A stretch of DNA of 64,000 bases from NCBI RefSeq assembly GCF_000213175.1, contig NW_009799099.1, positions 5,213,985-5,277,984 on the forward strand, written 5' to 3'. Of this stretch, positions 51,201 through 64,000 are shown in pieces. The notes under the pieces are model-generated. The model made no database searches and had not been told where the DNA came from. It saw only the letters and a list, made by a program, of their open reading frames with translations. Source of the stretch: Neurospora tetrasperma FGSC 2508. Its lineage: Eukaryota; Ascomycota; Sordariomycetes; Sordariales; Sordariaceae. Each line of letters begins with the position of its first letter. The stretch's first letter is position 1. Made by a program: the position numbers and the translations under genes.

Positions 51201-54200
51201 TTATAAAAAGGTAAAGCTAGATTCAATTAAATTAGTTATGCGGGGATACCTTTAGATTAATAGGGTGACTTTCCTAAACCGATAGATTATTATCCTTCCT
51301 AATTTAAAAATGAATATAATTTTAGGAAGGATGTAATTAGCTAAAAATAACGTTTTAATAAATTGTAGAAGAAATGAATTAGTATATTACTTATATACTA
51401 TATTGGTATATAATGTTAAAGATATTAAAGTCGGAGACTTAGGTATTAAAATCGAGGACCCGTCCTTCTAAAGAAACGTAGAGCGAAGGGAACGATTAAT
51501 AGAGGCTAAGGATAAAACAAGGAAAAACAGTAACTAATGCTTAAAGCTCATTAATAATTGTATTATCGAATTGAAAGAGGTAGTAAGGTTTACAGTATTA
51601 AGCAATATAGAGAAGGCAATTCTAAACCCCTTAATAGAACCTATAGAAGAGGAGCGTTTAGATTAGAAGCTAATAGACCTAATTCAAATATAACCAATTC
51701 GATCGTTATCCTACAATAGACGAAAAAGGGCCCTAGCAAGGATAGAAAAGAGCTTATATAACGAAGATTAATAAGAAACCCCCCGTCTAAAGAAAAATAA
51801 GAGAAAGGATAAAATATAATAAGATCCCTTTCCTTTAAAGGACGCTCAAAGGTTATATTGGTTAACGAAGAAATAGAATTGGATAAAAGAACGCCCTATA
51901 GATTTAACTATTATTTGCGCTAATATATTTAACTTCTATATAAAAAAGAAGAAGGCCCCGGTTTATTTAATAAATCTATACGAAATTGAGGGTCTAATAA
52001 ATATTAAGAAACGAGAGCTTAGAAATACCGGAGGCTTTAAGGAAGATAAAGAAGAGGATACATAGTTTATTCTTAAAAAAGTTCTATTTTATTACTATAA
52101 CTATTTAAATGTTTTTAGTAAAGCTAAATCTAATATACTCCTTAGTTTTAAACTGGGTATTAATTATTGAATTAATTTTAAAGAGGGCTATCGGCCTAAA
52201 GAGTTAGGGGTTAACTCTTTTGACCGAATAATATTAGTAGAATTTAAAAAATATAAAAAGTATATCTCCGAAAACTTTGAAAAAGGATTTATAAAAGCTA
52301 GTTTAGTACTTTAGGTAGCCCTAGTACTATTTATACCAAAGGGAAATAGCGGATTACACTTCTATATAAATTATTAAAAGTTCAACGCTATCTCAAAGAA
52401 GGATCGATACCTATTGCATTTAATTAATAAGACGTTAGCGAGAATTAATTAAGCTAAAATTTTTATAAATAGCAATATTCGATAAACCTTCTATCGAATT
52501 AGGATATTTCCTAAGTATAAAGATTTAATAACCTTTAGAACTAGCTTTAGGGTATATAAATATAAGGTATTACCCTTTAGTCTATATAGAGGACTATCTT
52601 CGTTCTAACGATTTATTAATAACATATTAATAAGATACTAAGATTTTTATAACGTATATATTAATAATATCCTAATTTTTTCAAATATAGTATCCGAGTA
52701 TGGAAAGTACGTACGGGAAGTATTATTGAGACTACAGAAGGCGGGTCTCTAAGCGGATATTAAGAAATGCGAATCCGAAGTAACGAAAACTAAATTTCTA
52801 GGGTTTCTTATTAGTACAAAAGGGATTTTAATCGATTTAGAGAAGGTCGAAGCGGTTAAGGAATAGAAGACGTTTAGATATTTAAAAGGAGTATAAGCCT
52901 TTCAAGGTTTTGTAACTTCTATTGAAAATTCGTTAAAGATTTCGGCTGTATTATACAACTACTAAACTTATTAACGAGAAAAAATAGAATATTTATTTGG
53001 GATAAAGAGTACTAACGAGTATTCGAGGAATTAAAAAGACGTTTATTCGAAGCGTCCGTTTTAGTCTATTTTTCATTCGAAACGGAAATATAACTAGAAA
53101 TAAACGTGTTTAATAGAGTATATAGGGGTATACTTTCGTAATAGTAGGAGGAAGACTATAAATAATACCCGGTAGCCTTTTATATAAAGATTATAGCCCT
53201 TACCGAATTTTAATTACCCTATATATAATTAGGAGCTATTAATTATTATAAAAGCTATTAAAATCTAGAAACTAAAATTAAAAAGGAGAAAGTTCGAAAT
53301 ATTTACTAATTACCAAACTCTAGAATATTTCTATACCAAACGTCTTTTAAATTCTAAATAGGTTAATTAATTTAGAAAACTCTCGGAATACTAATTTAGG
53401 ATAATATACCGGCCGGGAAAGGATAATTAGGCAGCCGACGCTTTATTAAGAAAGACGGAAATATTAAAAATAATAGTATAGAAGCGAAATAATTAACGGA
53501 TAATAAAAATATTAAAACTAAAAGGTAGATACCTAATATTTACTAGTAATAAGAAGGATACCGACGCTTCGGAATTAAATACAATTTTTATTACGGAGAT
53601 AGAAGAACTCGGAAAAGAGGGCCAATTCGAAGAGGAGTAGGAGATAAATACTATAATATTACCCGAGGGATTCGAAATAGTAGATCAATTTCTGAAGTCC
53701 AATAGGGAAGTAACGTTATTATCAGTATATAGGGCTAAAGCGATAGCCGAAGAAAACGAATATTTTCGATTCAATAATAGACTTCTAACTTATTACAGCG
53801 AATAAGTAATTCCCGAAGATAATAATTTATATACGGCCGTACTAAAGGTATTTCACAAGAGCCTTTTAACGGCCTACCCGGAATGTAATAAAACTAGAAA
53901 ATTGGTTACCCGCTAGTATTAATAGCCGGGGATATTAAAAAATATAAATCGATTCGTAAATAATTATTGGACCTATAGGTTATTAAAAGTACTACGCGAT
54001 AAAATTCCGGGTCTATTAGACCCTCTACCCTTCAATAAAGATTATAAAGCGTAGTACTCCTTAGTAATCGATTTTAAATTTATACCGAAAGATAAGCGGG
54101 AGTATAATGATATATTGGTACTGATAGACCGCTTCTTAAAATTAGTATAGTATATACTATAAAAAAATATAGTAATAGGCGCGGAAGTAATGAAATTGTA

Positions 54201-55551
54201 TTATAAGGGACCGTATTGTATTTTTGGATTATTAAAGTAAGTAATTAGCGATAGAAGCCCTTAATTTATATTAGAATTTACCTAAGAATTACCGCGCCTC
54301 TTCGGTATCAAGTAGAAACTAAGTAGTACGGGGTATTTATAAACGGCCGGTTAAATAGAAATTATAAACTAATATATTAATTAAAAACTCCAACCGTACG
54401 TATCCTATAATTAAAATAATTAGTCGGACTTCCTCCTAACGTTGGATATAATATAGGGCTATCTACCCTACGAGAATTTAGATAGATTATTACTATACGA
54501 GGCCGTATTCGAATATATTATAAGTCTACTATTTGATTGGTAGGAAGTAGCAAAGTAAGAAGGTATGGACGAATAAAACGCTTCGCTGAAGGAGCGCTTA
54601 TTACGCGGAAAAGCGGTAAAAATAGCAAAGATACTAAAAAAAGCGAATATATTAGTAAGAGCTACAATATAAAGGGCGTAAGAACGATAAACTACCTAAA
54701 CTAATCGATACTACCGATAGCTAGACTTCGGTAAGGGGAATAGGGTCTTTATTATTAGAAAGAATTAGTTTATAAACCGCCCGAGCGATAAGTTACATTT
54801 CCCCCTAACGTATATTCCTTATACTATTTAGTATATAGTCGGGTATTCGTACGAATATGATATACCGAAATTATAGAAAGGATTACGCGTATACTATACG
54901 GACAAATTATATAAAGACCCCGCCAACCCGCTATCAGAATAGGCTAATAGTAACCCGGTAGGGGAATTACGACCGTCGGAAGAAGATAGCGGAGAAGTAG
55001 AGGAATAGAAGGTAGAGAGGATCCTATCATTGAAGGTCAATAGAGGAAAATTTTAATACTAAGTACAATAGAAGGGGTAAGATCCTAACCCTAAATAGTA
55101 GGATGCGGAAGGATTTAAAAATATAATAGTAAGATTAAAAGAATATTACGACGGGAATCCAGATAAACTAGGACTACTGAAGAGGTTAGGGGTTTGGGTA
55201 AAAGTAGTAGAGAATAGCCAGGTTGCTAAGAAATATAAAGATAATAATTTACCGGCGGACAGTTCGAAGAAAGGGAAAATATATAAGATGAGGACTTAAT
55301 AAGGTAATAGGGGAGGATAAAATACTAATAGGCTACGGAATAGTATATAGCGTAGTAGCGTATTGTAATAGCCTACGATATTATATTATATTAGCTTAGT
55401 GTATTTATCCTCTACCTAGGATGTAGTCCGTTGGAATCCGACGGAGGGATGTTTTTTTCAATATTTTACGTATTTTATACCGCAATAACTAGATTGAAGA
55501 ATAAGGTCGCAATACTTAGTATAGAATTATTTAACTAGGGGAGGAATTTTA
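47805..55551 (+). mobile_element. Gypsy LTR retrotransposon C (chromodomain-bearing), broken fossil
   Basis: A primer-binding-site-like TTGGCGCCCCAAACTT at 48293 follows a sequence ending CTAACA, and a purine-rich tract (AGGGGAGGAA) lies at 55537-55546. Parts on the + strand: Gag-like region (about 48400-50900), protease (about 51050-51400), reverse transcriptase (about 52200-52850), RNase H (about 53050-53430), integrase (about 53800-54560) and a chromodomain-like end (about 55010-55160). This is the order of chromoviruses. It is broken, with many RIP-type changes. The LTR limits are uncertain. Confidence 0.75.
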
Positions 55552-55770
55552 TTGTAATACAATAGATTGGACCACCCATTGCGATGGGCTTACAAGATGG
55601 TAGCTTTTATATACTCGTCAAGTCTATAAAATCGACCATCTGACTAGCGGGCGGGCTACTAGCTAGGGATAGCGATTCGTATATAAATAGCGACTCGTAC
55701 CGGAAACTGGGGGTACCTCCCTACACCGCTATTTTACTAGTAAATAAAAGTAGATCTAATTAATAGTATA
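55552..55770. other. Weakly mutated sequence after gypsy C
   Basis: CA/TG-containing stretch beginning after the polypurine tract (TGTAATACAATAGATTGG). By position it should be the 3' LTR of gypsy C, but I see no clear similarity to 47805-48292. Confidence 0.35.
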
Positions 55771-56039
55771 TTTTTTTAGTTGTATGCAGCCCAATTCCCC
55801 GCACTGCCCAATACTCTGAATATGTACTACCTATTTGCACTCATTTGCACCCAAACCGATTATTATATCTATATTTACGTACAATCGGTCTTAATTATAC
55901 TCAACCCCCCTTATTCAATCCCTCTAACTCCCTACTATATTACTTCCCTCTATCTTACTATTGGACTACTTTCCCGCCGCTATATCCTCTATCTATTGCG
56001 CTATACTTCGTCGACCTTATAAACCCGCCGGCGGCTCCT

Positions 56040-57990
56040 TATACCGTATATTAACGCCTATAAACTTAACTTCTAATATTAAAGATATTATTAACAATAC
56101 TTAGAAAACGTTACCAATAGAAGGGAGAGTCTAAGCCGCTATAAAGGTATTCCGAAATAATAAATTTAAGACTATAGCAAATATAGCGAAAGTATTTCGA
56201 ACTCTATACAAATGAATTATTAGCCGCTATAAGGGATTATATTCTATAGCCGGGAACGGGGGTCCTAATAAACTATTAACTAGAGAGGAGGATTTGGCAT
56301 TACAAATTTAGGTTAACGTATAGATATCCGTTAATTAGTATTATCATTACTTAAATACTTTAAGAATTAAGCTAATTAATCAAGTATTGAGATTATACTA
56401 GTACGGCTAGTATCTATAGTAACTATTATTATCAAATTCAATTATAATAATAGTAGTAGAAAACCTATACCTAGAGCTATAATTTATTAGGCACAATAAC
56501 ATTTATAATGAGAAGACTTCTATAGTATACGTACGAAATCTGTAGCATAGGTACGTAAGGCTTCATAGACCAAGGTAAATATAGAAGAGGTCTTTTATTT
56601 CTTCTATAATACTATTACTAAATACAACGTTAAACTAAACAATATATAGAATAAGGACGAATCTAGTTTTAGGGTCGGTATAATAAATAAGGCCTATTAT
56701 ATATAAATTTGTAGTAAAATAACCGAAGTACAATCTATTAACCCTAAGTAAAGGATTCTTATTACTATCTTTAAAACTATTTCTATATCTAGCCGGACTA
56801 TCCCTCCCTTCGTTTTACTTCCCGGCGTTAATATTATATACAAATATATTAATAACTCCCTTAACTACGGGACAATCATTACTACCTCTCTACGAAGTTA
56901 TATAGATAATTAGTATATATTTAATTAATTTAAATACTAGGAGGAGTACTCTCGTCCCCTCAATAAAGAGGAGAGGCGAGTCTTGATATTAGATAACTAC
57001 AATAGTTACTATACTATTAAATTCTATAAGCAATATAGGAGGAATAATACTATACTCTTTTTCTTACGCCCCCATTCAATATACTTCCTTTAACCTTTCA
57101 ATATTAGGATCTTTTAAATCTATAAACACTTTCATCAAATTGATATACGTGAAAAGCTCGCCTTTAATAATATTAACTATAATAAGCTAGACTTTCTTAA
57201 TAATTAAAAAATAGTACGTAAGAAGGTAAGAAAAACTAAGAACGTCTATTCTATTTAAGAGCGTACTAATTTGAATCCTTTAAACCCTAATCTTATACTT
57301 TCAAACCTTTACAATCCATTAACCTCGTCAACAAATAACAGATATATCAAATAAAAACGAAAGTATATTACTCGTCTTATTAAGTAGGGGCTTATTAATC
57401 TTAGGATAAAAATAGAGAAAATATAACGTCGTATACTAGGAGAACTATTAAATAAGGCTATTATACTAAGCAATCCCCCTATTATAAATATTATTACTAT
57501 AGTAAGCAAGCTTCCTACTATATTAAAGCCTTCTATACCAAAATAAAAGGATCGCCCTTAAATAGACTAGAGTAGTATAATTACACTAGCGCTCAACCTT
57601 CCTTCTATTGAAGAGTATAATAATTATATCAATCAACGAATTTTATTTATAATTAAGGGTAATTACGCTATATTATTAATAGTTTTATACGTACTTACTA
57701 AGCGAAATAAAGCTAGCAATACCTTTAATCTAGTAATTGTAAGAGAGGTTAAATTTAAGCGTAAACGCAAAGAGGAAGCGATTAAAAAAATACTACGTAA
57801 CTCTCATAATACTAATTACTTATTAAAGCACAACAATACTATTATTATTAGAAACGGCCGTTTATACGCTACAATAGATAAATACTGATATACTATACTT
57901 ACTAAGAAAGAAAATAAGCGTATTTATAATCGCGAACTTCAATAAGAAGAAAGTACATTAAGGGTATAGATTAATAGTTTTATTACAATA
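56040..57990 (+). pseudogene. pogo/Fot-type transposase (DDE_1 superfamily)
   Basis: N-terminal helix-turn-helix at about 56110-56290 (AAIKVFRNNKFKTIANIAKV…), the Psq-type DNA-binding part. The catalytic part follows: around 56690 a 'D/E.dFRIGV' type block (the first acid is hard to place after RIP), then VLILDNYNSYYTIKFY near 56980-57030, equivalent to the LIVDGHGSH block with the second Asp, and LRPHSIYFLQPFNI near 57065-57110, equivalent to LPPHTTHLLQPLDV. The C-terminal part stays readable to about 57990 with Lys/Arg-rich stretches. In-frame stops are fewer than in neighbouring elements, but the gene is not intact. Tc1-mariner elements insert at TA. Confidence 0.7.
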
Positions 57991-58020
57991 CAAAAAGTAC
58001 TTACTTGCGGAACCCCCAGA

Positions 58021-58150
58021 GCCGGATACCATCAGCTTACCGTCAGCCGACCGTAAGCTACACCCATTACTGTACAGTCCAGCTTACCGTACATAAACCG
58101 TCTATAGATCTGTACAGTAAGTTGATCTCCTACGGTAAATTGATATTGTA
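58021..58150. repeat. Subterminal palindromes and repeats (AGCTTACCGT / TGTACAG)
   Basis: AGCTTAC at 58034-58040 pairs with GTAAGCT at 58053-58059. AGCTTACCGTACA recurs at 58081, TGTACAGT occurs at 58071 and 58111, and ACGGTAAAT at 58132. Clustered short inverted copies like these are usual transposase-binding sites near transposon ends. The stretch is almost free of RIP. Confidence 0.65.
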
Positions 58151-58190
58151 CCTTCCCAGATACTAAATGAGTATAGAGACTCACATATAG

Positions 58191-59079
58191 AAAAATTAAG
58201 AAGGGAAGTCGCGAATGAGGTATATGAGCTGTATTTATCTACGAATCTACCTACTGCCTGCCGCCTACCCTACCGCCTACCTACGCACGGTCAAGTACCT
58301 AGCCTAGCGCCCGACCCTAATACTTATACCTACGCCTACACCTACACCTCCCGGCCCAATACCCGCGCTACCGGGCGGGCGGCGCCACACGCCGGCTTAG
58401 GCAGTAATATATTTAAGTAGTACAATAAATTAAATTTATAATACAGTTAAATTATACAATACAATACGATACTCTAATTTTAATAGAGGGATTTGTACAT
58501 TAACTTAAAGCAATACAATTAAACAATACAATAAACGAAATACAATAACGAAATATAATAACCTAGTTTAGAAATCTCTAAATTCAGCGCTTGTACATTA
58601 ATTTGAGTAATCCAATTAAATAATACAATAAACAAGATACAATACCCTAGTCTAGAACTCTATAATTAATATATCTATTCAAGGGTTAGTATATATATAG
58701 ATAGACTTCCAACATATAAATTACTATTAGTCACTATATACCATTTACTTATATTACAATTAGACAATACGAAGGAATTTAATTATTAGCAGAAAGGGCA
58801 CTATATATTGAATAAGTAATACATATTGATCGTTTCTATTACTAAATACTATAAAGTATTAATATCAATTAATATCTACCACCACCTCTAAACTATAATT
58901 GTAAAGTAATTAAGTATACTATAATATCTAACCTAATAAATAGACTATAAATCTTCTTAATATTAGTATACCGAATATAAAATAACGAAGATAATGGCCT
59001 ACTATAACTACATTTATATAATATCCTAATCCATTAAGACCCAGCGAGGTTAATAGCCGCCGTATTATTCGTAAACTTT
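58191..59079. other. 3' flank of large transposon copy 2; no gene
   Basis: Contains a GC-rich tract (58230-58420, related to 34791-34990), a 98-bp direct repeat, and AT-rich sequence with many 'caata' motifs. No coding stretch seen. Confidence 0.5.
58493..58685. repeat. 98-bp direct repeat, two copies
   Basis: TTGTACATTAA…AATACAATAAAC… starts at 58493 and again at 58591, both followed by CCTAGT(T/C)TAGAA. Differences are mostly transitions. Confidence 0.7.
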
Positions 59080-60321
59080 CGAAATATCTATAATATATAC
59101 CCTATCTATAAGCATCGTAAGCAAACTAATTATTAGAGGCTAGCCTATATCTCCGACAAGCGGCAATTCAAATACTAGATTAATATAAGTAGTAGGTTTT
59201 ATTCTAGTCAATACAAGGAAGATACGGCGTTTATTATACTACTTTTACTCGTATATAAAGATATAGTCGATACGGCCGATATTATCGTCGCCGGCGCCGG
59301 GGCGGCGGTATCTAACGTAGTTACCGATACCGAAAGTATAATATCGAAGGGTACTATATGAATACAAGCTAGATATTAGCCTTTATTAGCCATTTTTCCC
59401 GATTTCGGTTTATAATAAGCATTTAAGCGTATTCCTAAGGATAATTTTAGTAATATTAGTAATTGGGCGTATTTATAAAGTATATATATCTATACCAATT
59501 TATCAACATATACCGACTTTATACCGACTTTATACCAGCCGTATATGTGCGTTACATTGAGTATAGTATTTAAACTCCTATATTAATATCCTAATGTAAA
59601 TACTATTAATAATTATTCCAATATCTAACAGCTAGCGCTCGGGGAGCTCGGTATTTCGGTATAGAGGTATAAGTAGGGGAATAGGTATAGGCCTATAGGA
59701 TAGGAGATCTATTAGGGTAATACGTAATAGAGGAATAATACGTACTTATTTATAAATAATACCCTATTACTATACTATATACTACCCGCCACAAACCTTA
59801 GAATACTAGGGATACTATGATTAAATTATATACTCTAGATAAGGTACGATAGAATAGATTAGATATTAAAGTAGCGCACAATGATAGATAAAACTTAGCG
59901 ATAGGGTAGTAAATTCGCCATATATCCTTTAATTTGCCAATAATAGTAGGCCGAATATATATATCGTTAGTAGAATTTAAAATATCAAATTCCGCTTCCT
60001 TACAGATTAGCTTAATTATTTTTATACTAAGCTGTTTCTCGTCTTTATAAATTAAACTATCGAATAGATTGGGGGCTTCCCTAATAATATAGTTAATTTA
60101 AACTATCAATTTAGTATCGTTGGAAAACGAATTGAGTAGTACAAATCGGATAGTGTAAATAATACGCTCTTATTCAAGGATCTACCATTCAACATCTCGG
60201 CTGTTAATCGTCTCTATTATCTTTTTGAATCGTTTATTATTCAATTCAATTATATTTAGTTATATAATTAATTTAACATCCGCCATCATCTTAGCACTAA
60301 TAATATATATCAAATTCGTAG

Positions 60322-60480
<159 letters not shown>

Positions 60481-62889
60481 TAAGACTTTAATTTAGGGGT
60501 AACTATAGGTATATATTATAGGATTTGAATTTCAGAATTATAGGATTTGAACTTACTTATAATACTTTTCTTCAATTAATATATTAAGAAGACTAGGGGG
60601 GCCGTAGTATCCTTAAAGATTAGTATAATATACGCCTCAATATATATTAGGATGTGGCGCTTTTTTAATATATTTCCGGGCATATTTAAGAAGGGTAGTT
60701 ACTTCTATAATAACCGTAGCTACTACACCCCCTTCTTTGTCTTTAACCATAATATTATTAGTATCTTCATTATTAAGGCCGCTCGCTACTACTATACTCG
60801 TAGTACCCGATATTAATAATCACCGAAATAATAATTAGGAAGGTAATTAATTTAGCCGGGTATAGGATCTAAATATATTTATCGACCTCGGATTATTGGC
60901 GGTAGCCTCTATTATAGTATAGTACAATTTTGTATACCAATTTCTAGCAGCTAGAATATAATAGTCTATTTTACTATATTCGGAAATGGTATTCTTAATA
61001 TTCATTAATATACAATTACTCTAAGTTATAGCGGCTAATACTCTAGTAAAACCAAGGAGTAATCGAATATCTGTTGTATTATCCTCGTTATCTCCATAGT
61101 CTGGTTATATAACGGATTTCCAGGCTTCCTATACATACGGTTCGATATACTCTTTACGAAGCTATGCTACAAATAGTAGTAGTATTATAATAGACTAATT
61201 AGTATAATCGGTTGAAATATAATTTAAAAGGTAGGAAATAGGTAAAGGCAACAAAGACCAACCGGAAGGAAATAGCTAATACTATATAGTACAGCTATAT
61301 TCGGTTCGTACCTCTAATATTAGGAAGATATTTAAAAGTATTTTATAGGTTTCAACTATAATACCCTTATATTCGAAATACATTAGGTTAAGGGGGCGGG
61401 TTAAAATAATATCCAAAGCTAGTATTAGGTCGAATAATATAGGGCGACTTAGACTAATACCCCATTAAATTCAATATATAACCTAATAGCCTTTAATAAT
61501 TATATTAATATCGACTTTGTATCGTATTTATATATACTAATAATAATGCTAATTGATTTCGAACCGGAAACCTTCCAAAATATTTTACTTATTAATAATA
61601 TAATCGGGGCTAATATAGTAAAAACAATAGAATCTATAGCCAGCCATGCTAACTACACCCGTATTCTAGTTTTATTAAAGCATATCACCCGTATAGCAAA
61701 ATATAAATACCAATACTAATATTAGCTGTCCCTACACCTACATTATAACTATACCTTAGTCTAGGGGTATTAAATAACCTAGAACTTTTACAACGTCGTT
61801 AAAATTCGAATTATAAGGACCTAAAACAATAGGGAATATATTAACATTCCGAACTCGAATATTGTAGAGTAGCCCAGCAGGCGACTAATATACCCCTATC
61901 ATAAATTAGTAAATATTATGATAAATACTGAATCCATTAATAAATATTAATATAGGACAACTAAGAATATTAAGGCTACTATAAACTCTATCCCATTAGT
62001 CCTCGAAAGTCTCGCAGCCGAATCCTTTAATTTCTAACTATACCCGAAATAATAATATAAAAGCAAAGGGAAATATCTTAAATTTAGTAGTCTTAGCAAA
62101 TTCTAGTAAATTAATTTCAATTTAGAATCCATCGGGGTCATCTTAACTAATTTAATCTAGGACACAACGAACAAAGAAATACTTATCTTCCCATTCAATA
62201 TCTAACTCTATCGTATACTTTTCAAAGCGCCTTTTTTCCCTCTTTCCCATCTATACCAATAGACTAAGATCATCCAAAATATTACTATTAAAGTAATTAA
62301 TAATAACGGGTACAAACTAGTTAGTCTATTTCTAAACAATCTAATACTCTTAATCGAACCGTATAACTAATTCAAACTATTCAAAGTGCATTTCCTAACC
62401 GATTTGGAAGTGAGTACTAAGACTAGGAAATTCTTCGTCCAATAAAAGGAGGTTAATATCTAAACACTCGTTAACAATTATAGTAATTTGACCAGCATAC
62501 TCCTTGATATCCAATGTGAAATTCTTCCTTATAATTTTAATATAGCCAATATAAATACGGTAGTTAAGATTATTCTCTAATAGGCGATAATAGTATTTAC
62601 CACTCTCTCTACAGTAATAAAAGTAGATAAAATCCGAAGAAAATATAGCTTTGCTATTATCTTCCGAATTACTAATAAAATAATCATACTCGCCAAAGGT
62701 TATTCGAATTAACAATAACCAGTATAATATATAGTATAATTCTATTAGATTATCCATAAAGTATACTATACCTATATATAGTATTGTTAAAGCAGTATCC
62801 GAATTAAGGAAGGCCTGGAAGAGGGAGTATAAGTCTATAAAATACAGGGGTCCTAAAACTATAGAAGGATTAGAATTAGCTCTACCCCC

Positions 62890-62975
62890 TTATTCAAATT
62901 ATTCCTATTATTCCTATTATTCAGATTATTCCTATTATTCCTATTGTTCCTATTGTTCCTATTACTATTATTGCT
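62890..62975. repeat. 9-bp tandem repeat (TATTCCTAT)n
   Basis: About nine imperfect units within the transposase. On the minus strand they read as Glu followed by codons that were probably Gln before RIP, so the original tract was likely Glu/Gln-rich. Confidence 0.8.
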
Positions 62976-63685
62976 TTTTCCAACTCGCCAATTCTATTTT
63001 TATCCTTAAAGTCTATAATAGGACCTTAGCCATACGCATATGTAGTAATAGTAACCGTCGTATTGTACAATTTTTCAATATCTCCAACTATTTTAGTAGG
63101 CGCTAAATATCGATTATAGGTGTACCGTTTTAGCTACACAAAATGCCTAGAATTTCTACCCATACTTTATTCTATTTCTATAAGCGCCTATTAATGATAG
63201 TATATAAGCTAACAATTAAGTAATAATCTAATAAATATTCGTATCGATTGTAATAATAATAGATTAATTCCAATATATTAAAAATCAGGCTACGGGTTAT
63301 AGTACCTTATGGAATATCTACTCCCGGTTCTTAATCGACTTATTCGGCTACCTATTCATCCACAAAATCCTTTTCAAATATACTAGTCTCTAGTTTTTAT
63401 ATTTCTCAATCAAATTCCCATTCGTAATAAATGAAGTTAAATTGTGATTATTCTTCGTCAAACCTAGTAGGAAGAACGTCGTTTACGTTTATAAGATTTT
63501 CGAATCTACGCCGAATATTGACAATATCTATACTATCGAAAAGATCTTAATCAATAATACCTACAAGAAATTATTAATTCGTAATTAACTAAGATACCTA
63601 AGGATTAAAACCAATTTACCTTTATTATTACCCTCGTCGTTACCCTCGTTGTTACCCTCATCACTAATATCCTCCCAATTATTAA

Positions 63686-63772
<87 letters not shown>
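63686..63772. repeat. (TTA)n microsatellite, about 29 units
   Basis: Uninterrupted trinucleotide run near the window end, within the N-terminal region of transposon copy 2. Confidence 0.95.
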
Positions 63773-63775
<3 letters not shown>

Positions 63776-64000
63776 TATATACCGCGCCCGTATAAGGTAT
63801 AACCGTATTATTATCGGAATCGATTAGTAGAGCGAAATTTAGTAATTTTAATCTTAAACGCTGAAATTAATTACTAATAGGTTAATATAAGTAGATCCGG
63901 AGAAATAGCACACGTTTACTATAACTAACCCTAAATAGTAGCGGTCTATTAACAACACAATCTACCTATAAAGGGGGATTATTGCTTTTATTTATTTTAG

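Larger units (their letters stand above)
55771..58190 (+). mobile_element. pogo/Fot-type (Tc1-mariner) DNA transposon
   Basis: A single degenerate + strand transposase gene lies between two weakly mutated edges (about 55780-55860 and 58010-58150). The right edge contains palindromic subterminal repeats typical of Fot-like elements. I could not pair the ends as inverted repeats or find the TA duplication, so the borders are approximate. Confidence 0.6.

Noticed and set aside
55780-56054. Two overlapping frames of 80 and 69 codons
   Set aside because: They lie at the left edge of the pogo element, upstream of the recognisable helix-turn-helix, and resemble nothing I know. They are open by chance in less mutated DNA.

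Overview
This is a gene-poor, very AT-rich 64-kb stretch from the repeat compartment of a filamentous ascomycete (Pezizomycotina). I found no intact host gene. Over most of the window CA and TG dinucleotides are scarce, TA is in excess, and CG is retained. That is the footprint of repeat-induced point mutation (RIP), and it is why nearly every transposon reading frame is full of TAA and TAG. This is a reading by eye; I computed no index. The long ORFs are chance frames or fragments of transposon genes.

Layout. 1-1655 is an unidentified degraded element. 2321-4834 is a head-to-tail duplication of a 1.25-kb unit with internal minisatellites. From 5.4 to 34.3 kb lies one old large DNA transposon (copy 1, + strand), split by three insertions: (a) gypsy LTR element A at 6964-14653, which carries a 490-bp MITE at 9401-9890; (b) a Hop-like MULE at 17250-33475; (c) a clean 254-bp solo LTR at 33739-33992. 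The MULE is itself split by a 7-kb LINE at 19598-32744, and that LINE carries a 441-bp MULE-type MITE (20625-21065) and gypsy element B (23262-28976). The nest is four levels deep. Target-site duplications support every insertion, though the duplications at the LINEs have diverged slightly.

35-46 kb holds three more LINE copies of the same family: a full-length one (35958-44315), a 5'-truncated one nested inside it (37108-38567), and a 3' fragment (44365-45942). A loose MULE-type end and another MITE (46129-46592) follow. 47.8-55.6 kb is gypsy element C with a chromodomain. 55.8-58.2 kb is a pogo/Fot-type DNA transposon. 58.2-64.0 kb is copy 2 of the large transposon, on the minus strand and running off the window end.

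Nothing here works together as a pathway. The logic is insertion order: large transposon first, then gypsy A, MULE and solo LTR; LINE into the MULE; gypsy B and a MITE into the LINE; another MITE into gypsy A. The least-mutated sequences (the MITE at 9401, the solo LTR, the outer edges of several elements) are the youngest or were spared by RIP. The most interesting observations are the datable nest, the sparing of element edges by RIP, the MULE/MITE family, and an almost unmutated His-Arg-coding hexanucleotide array inside a dead transposase.
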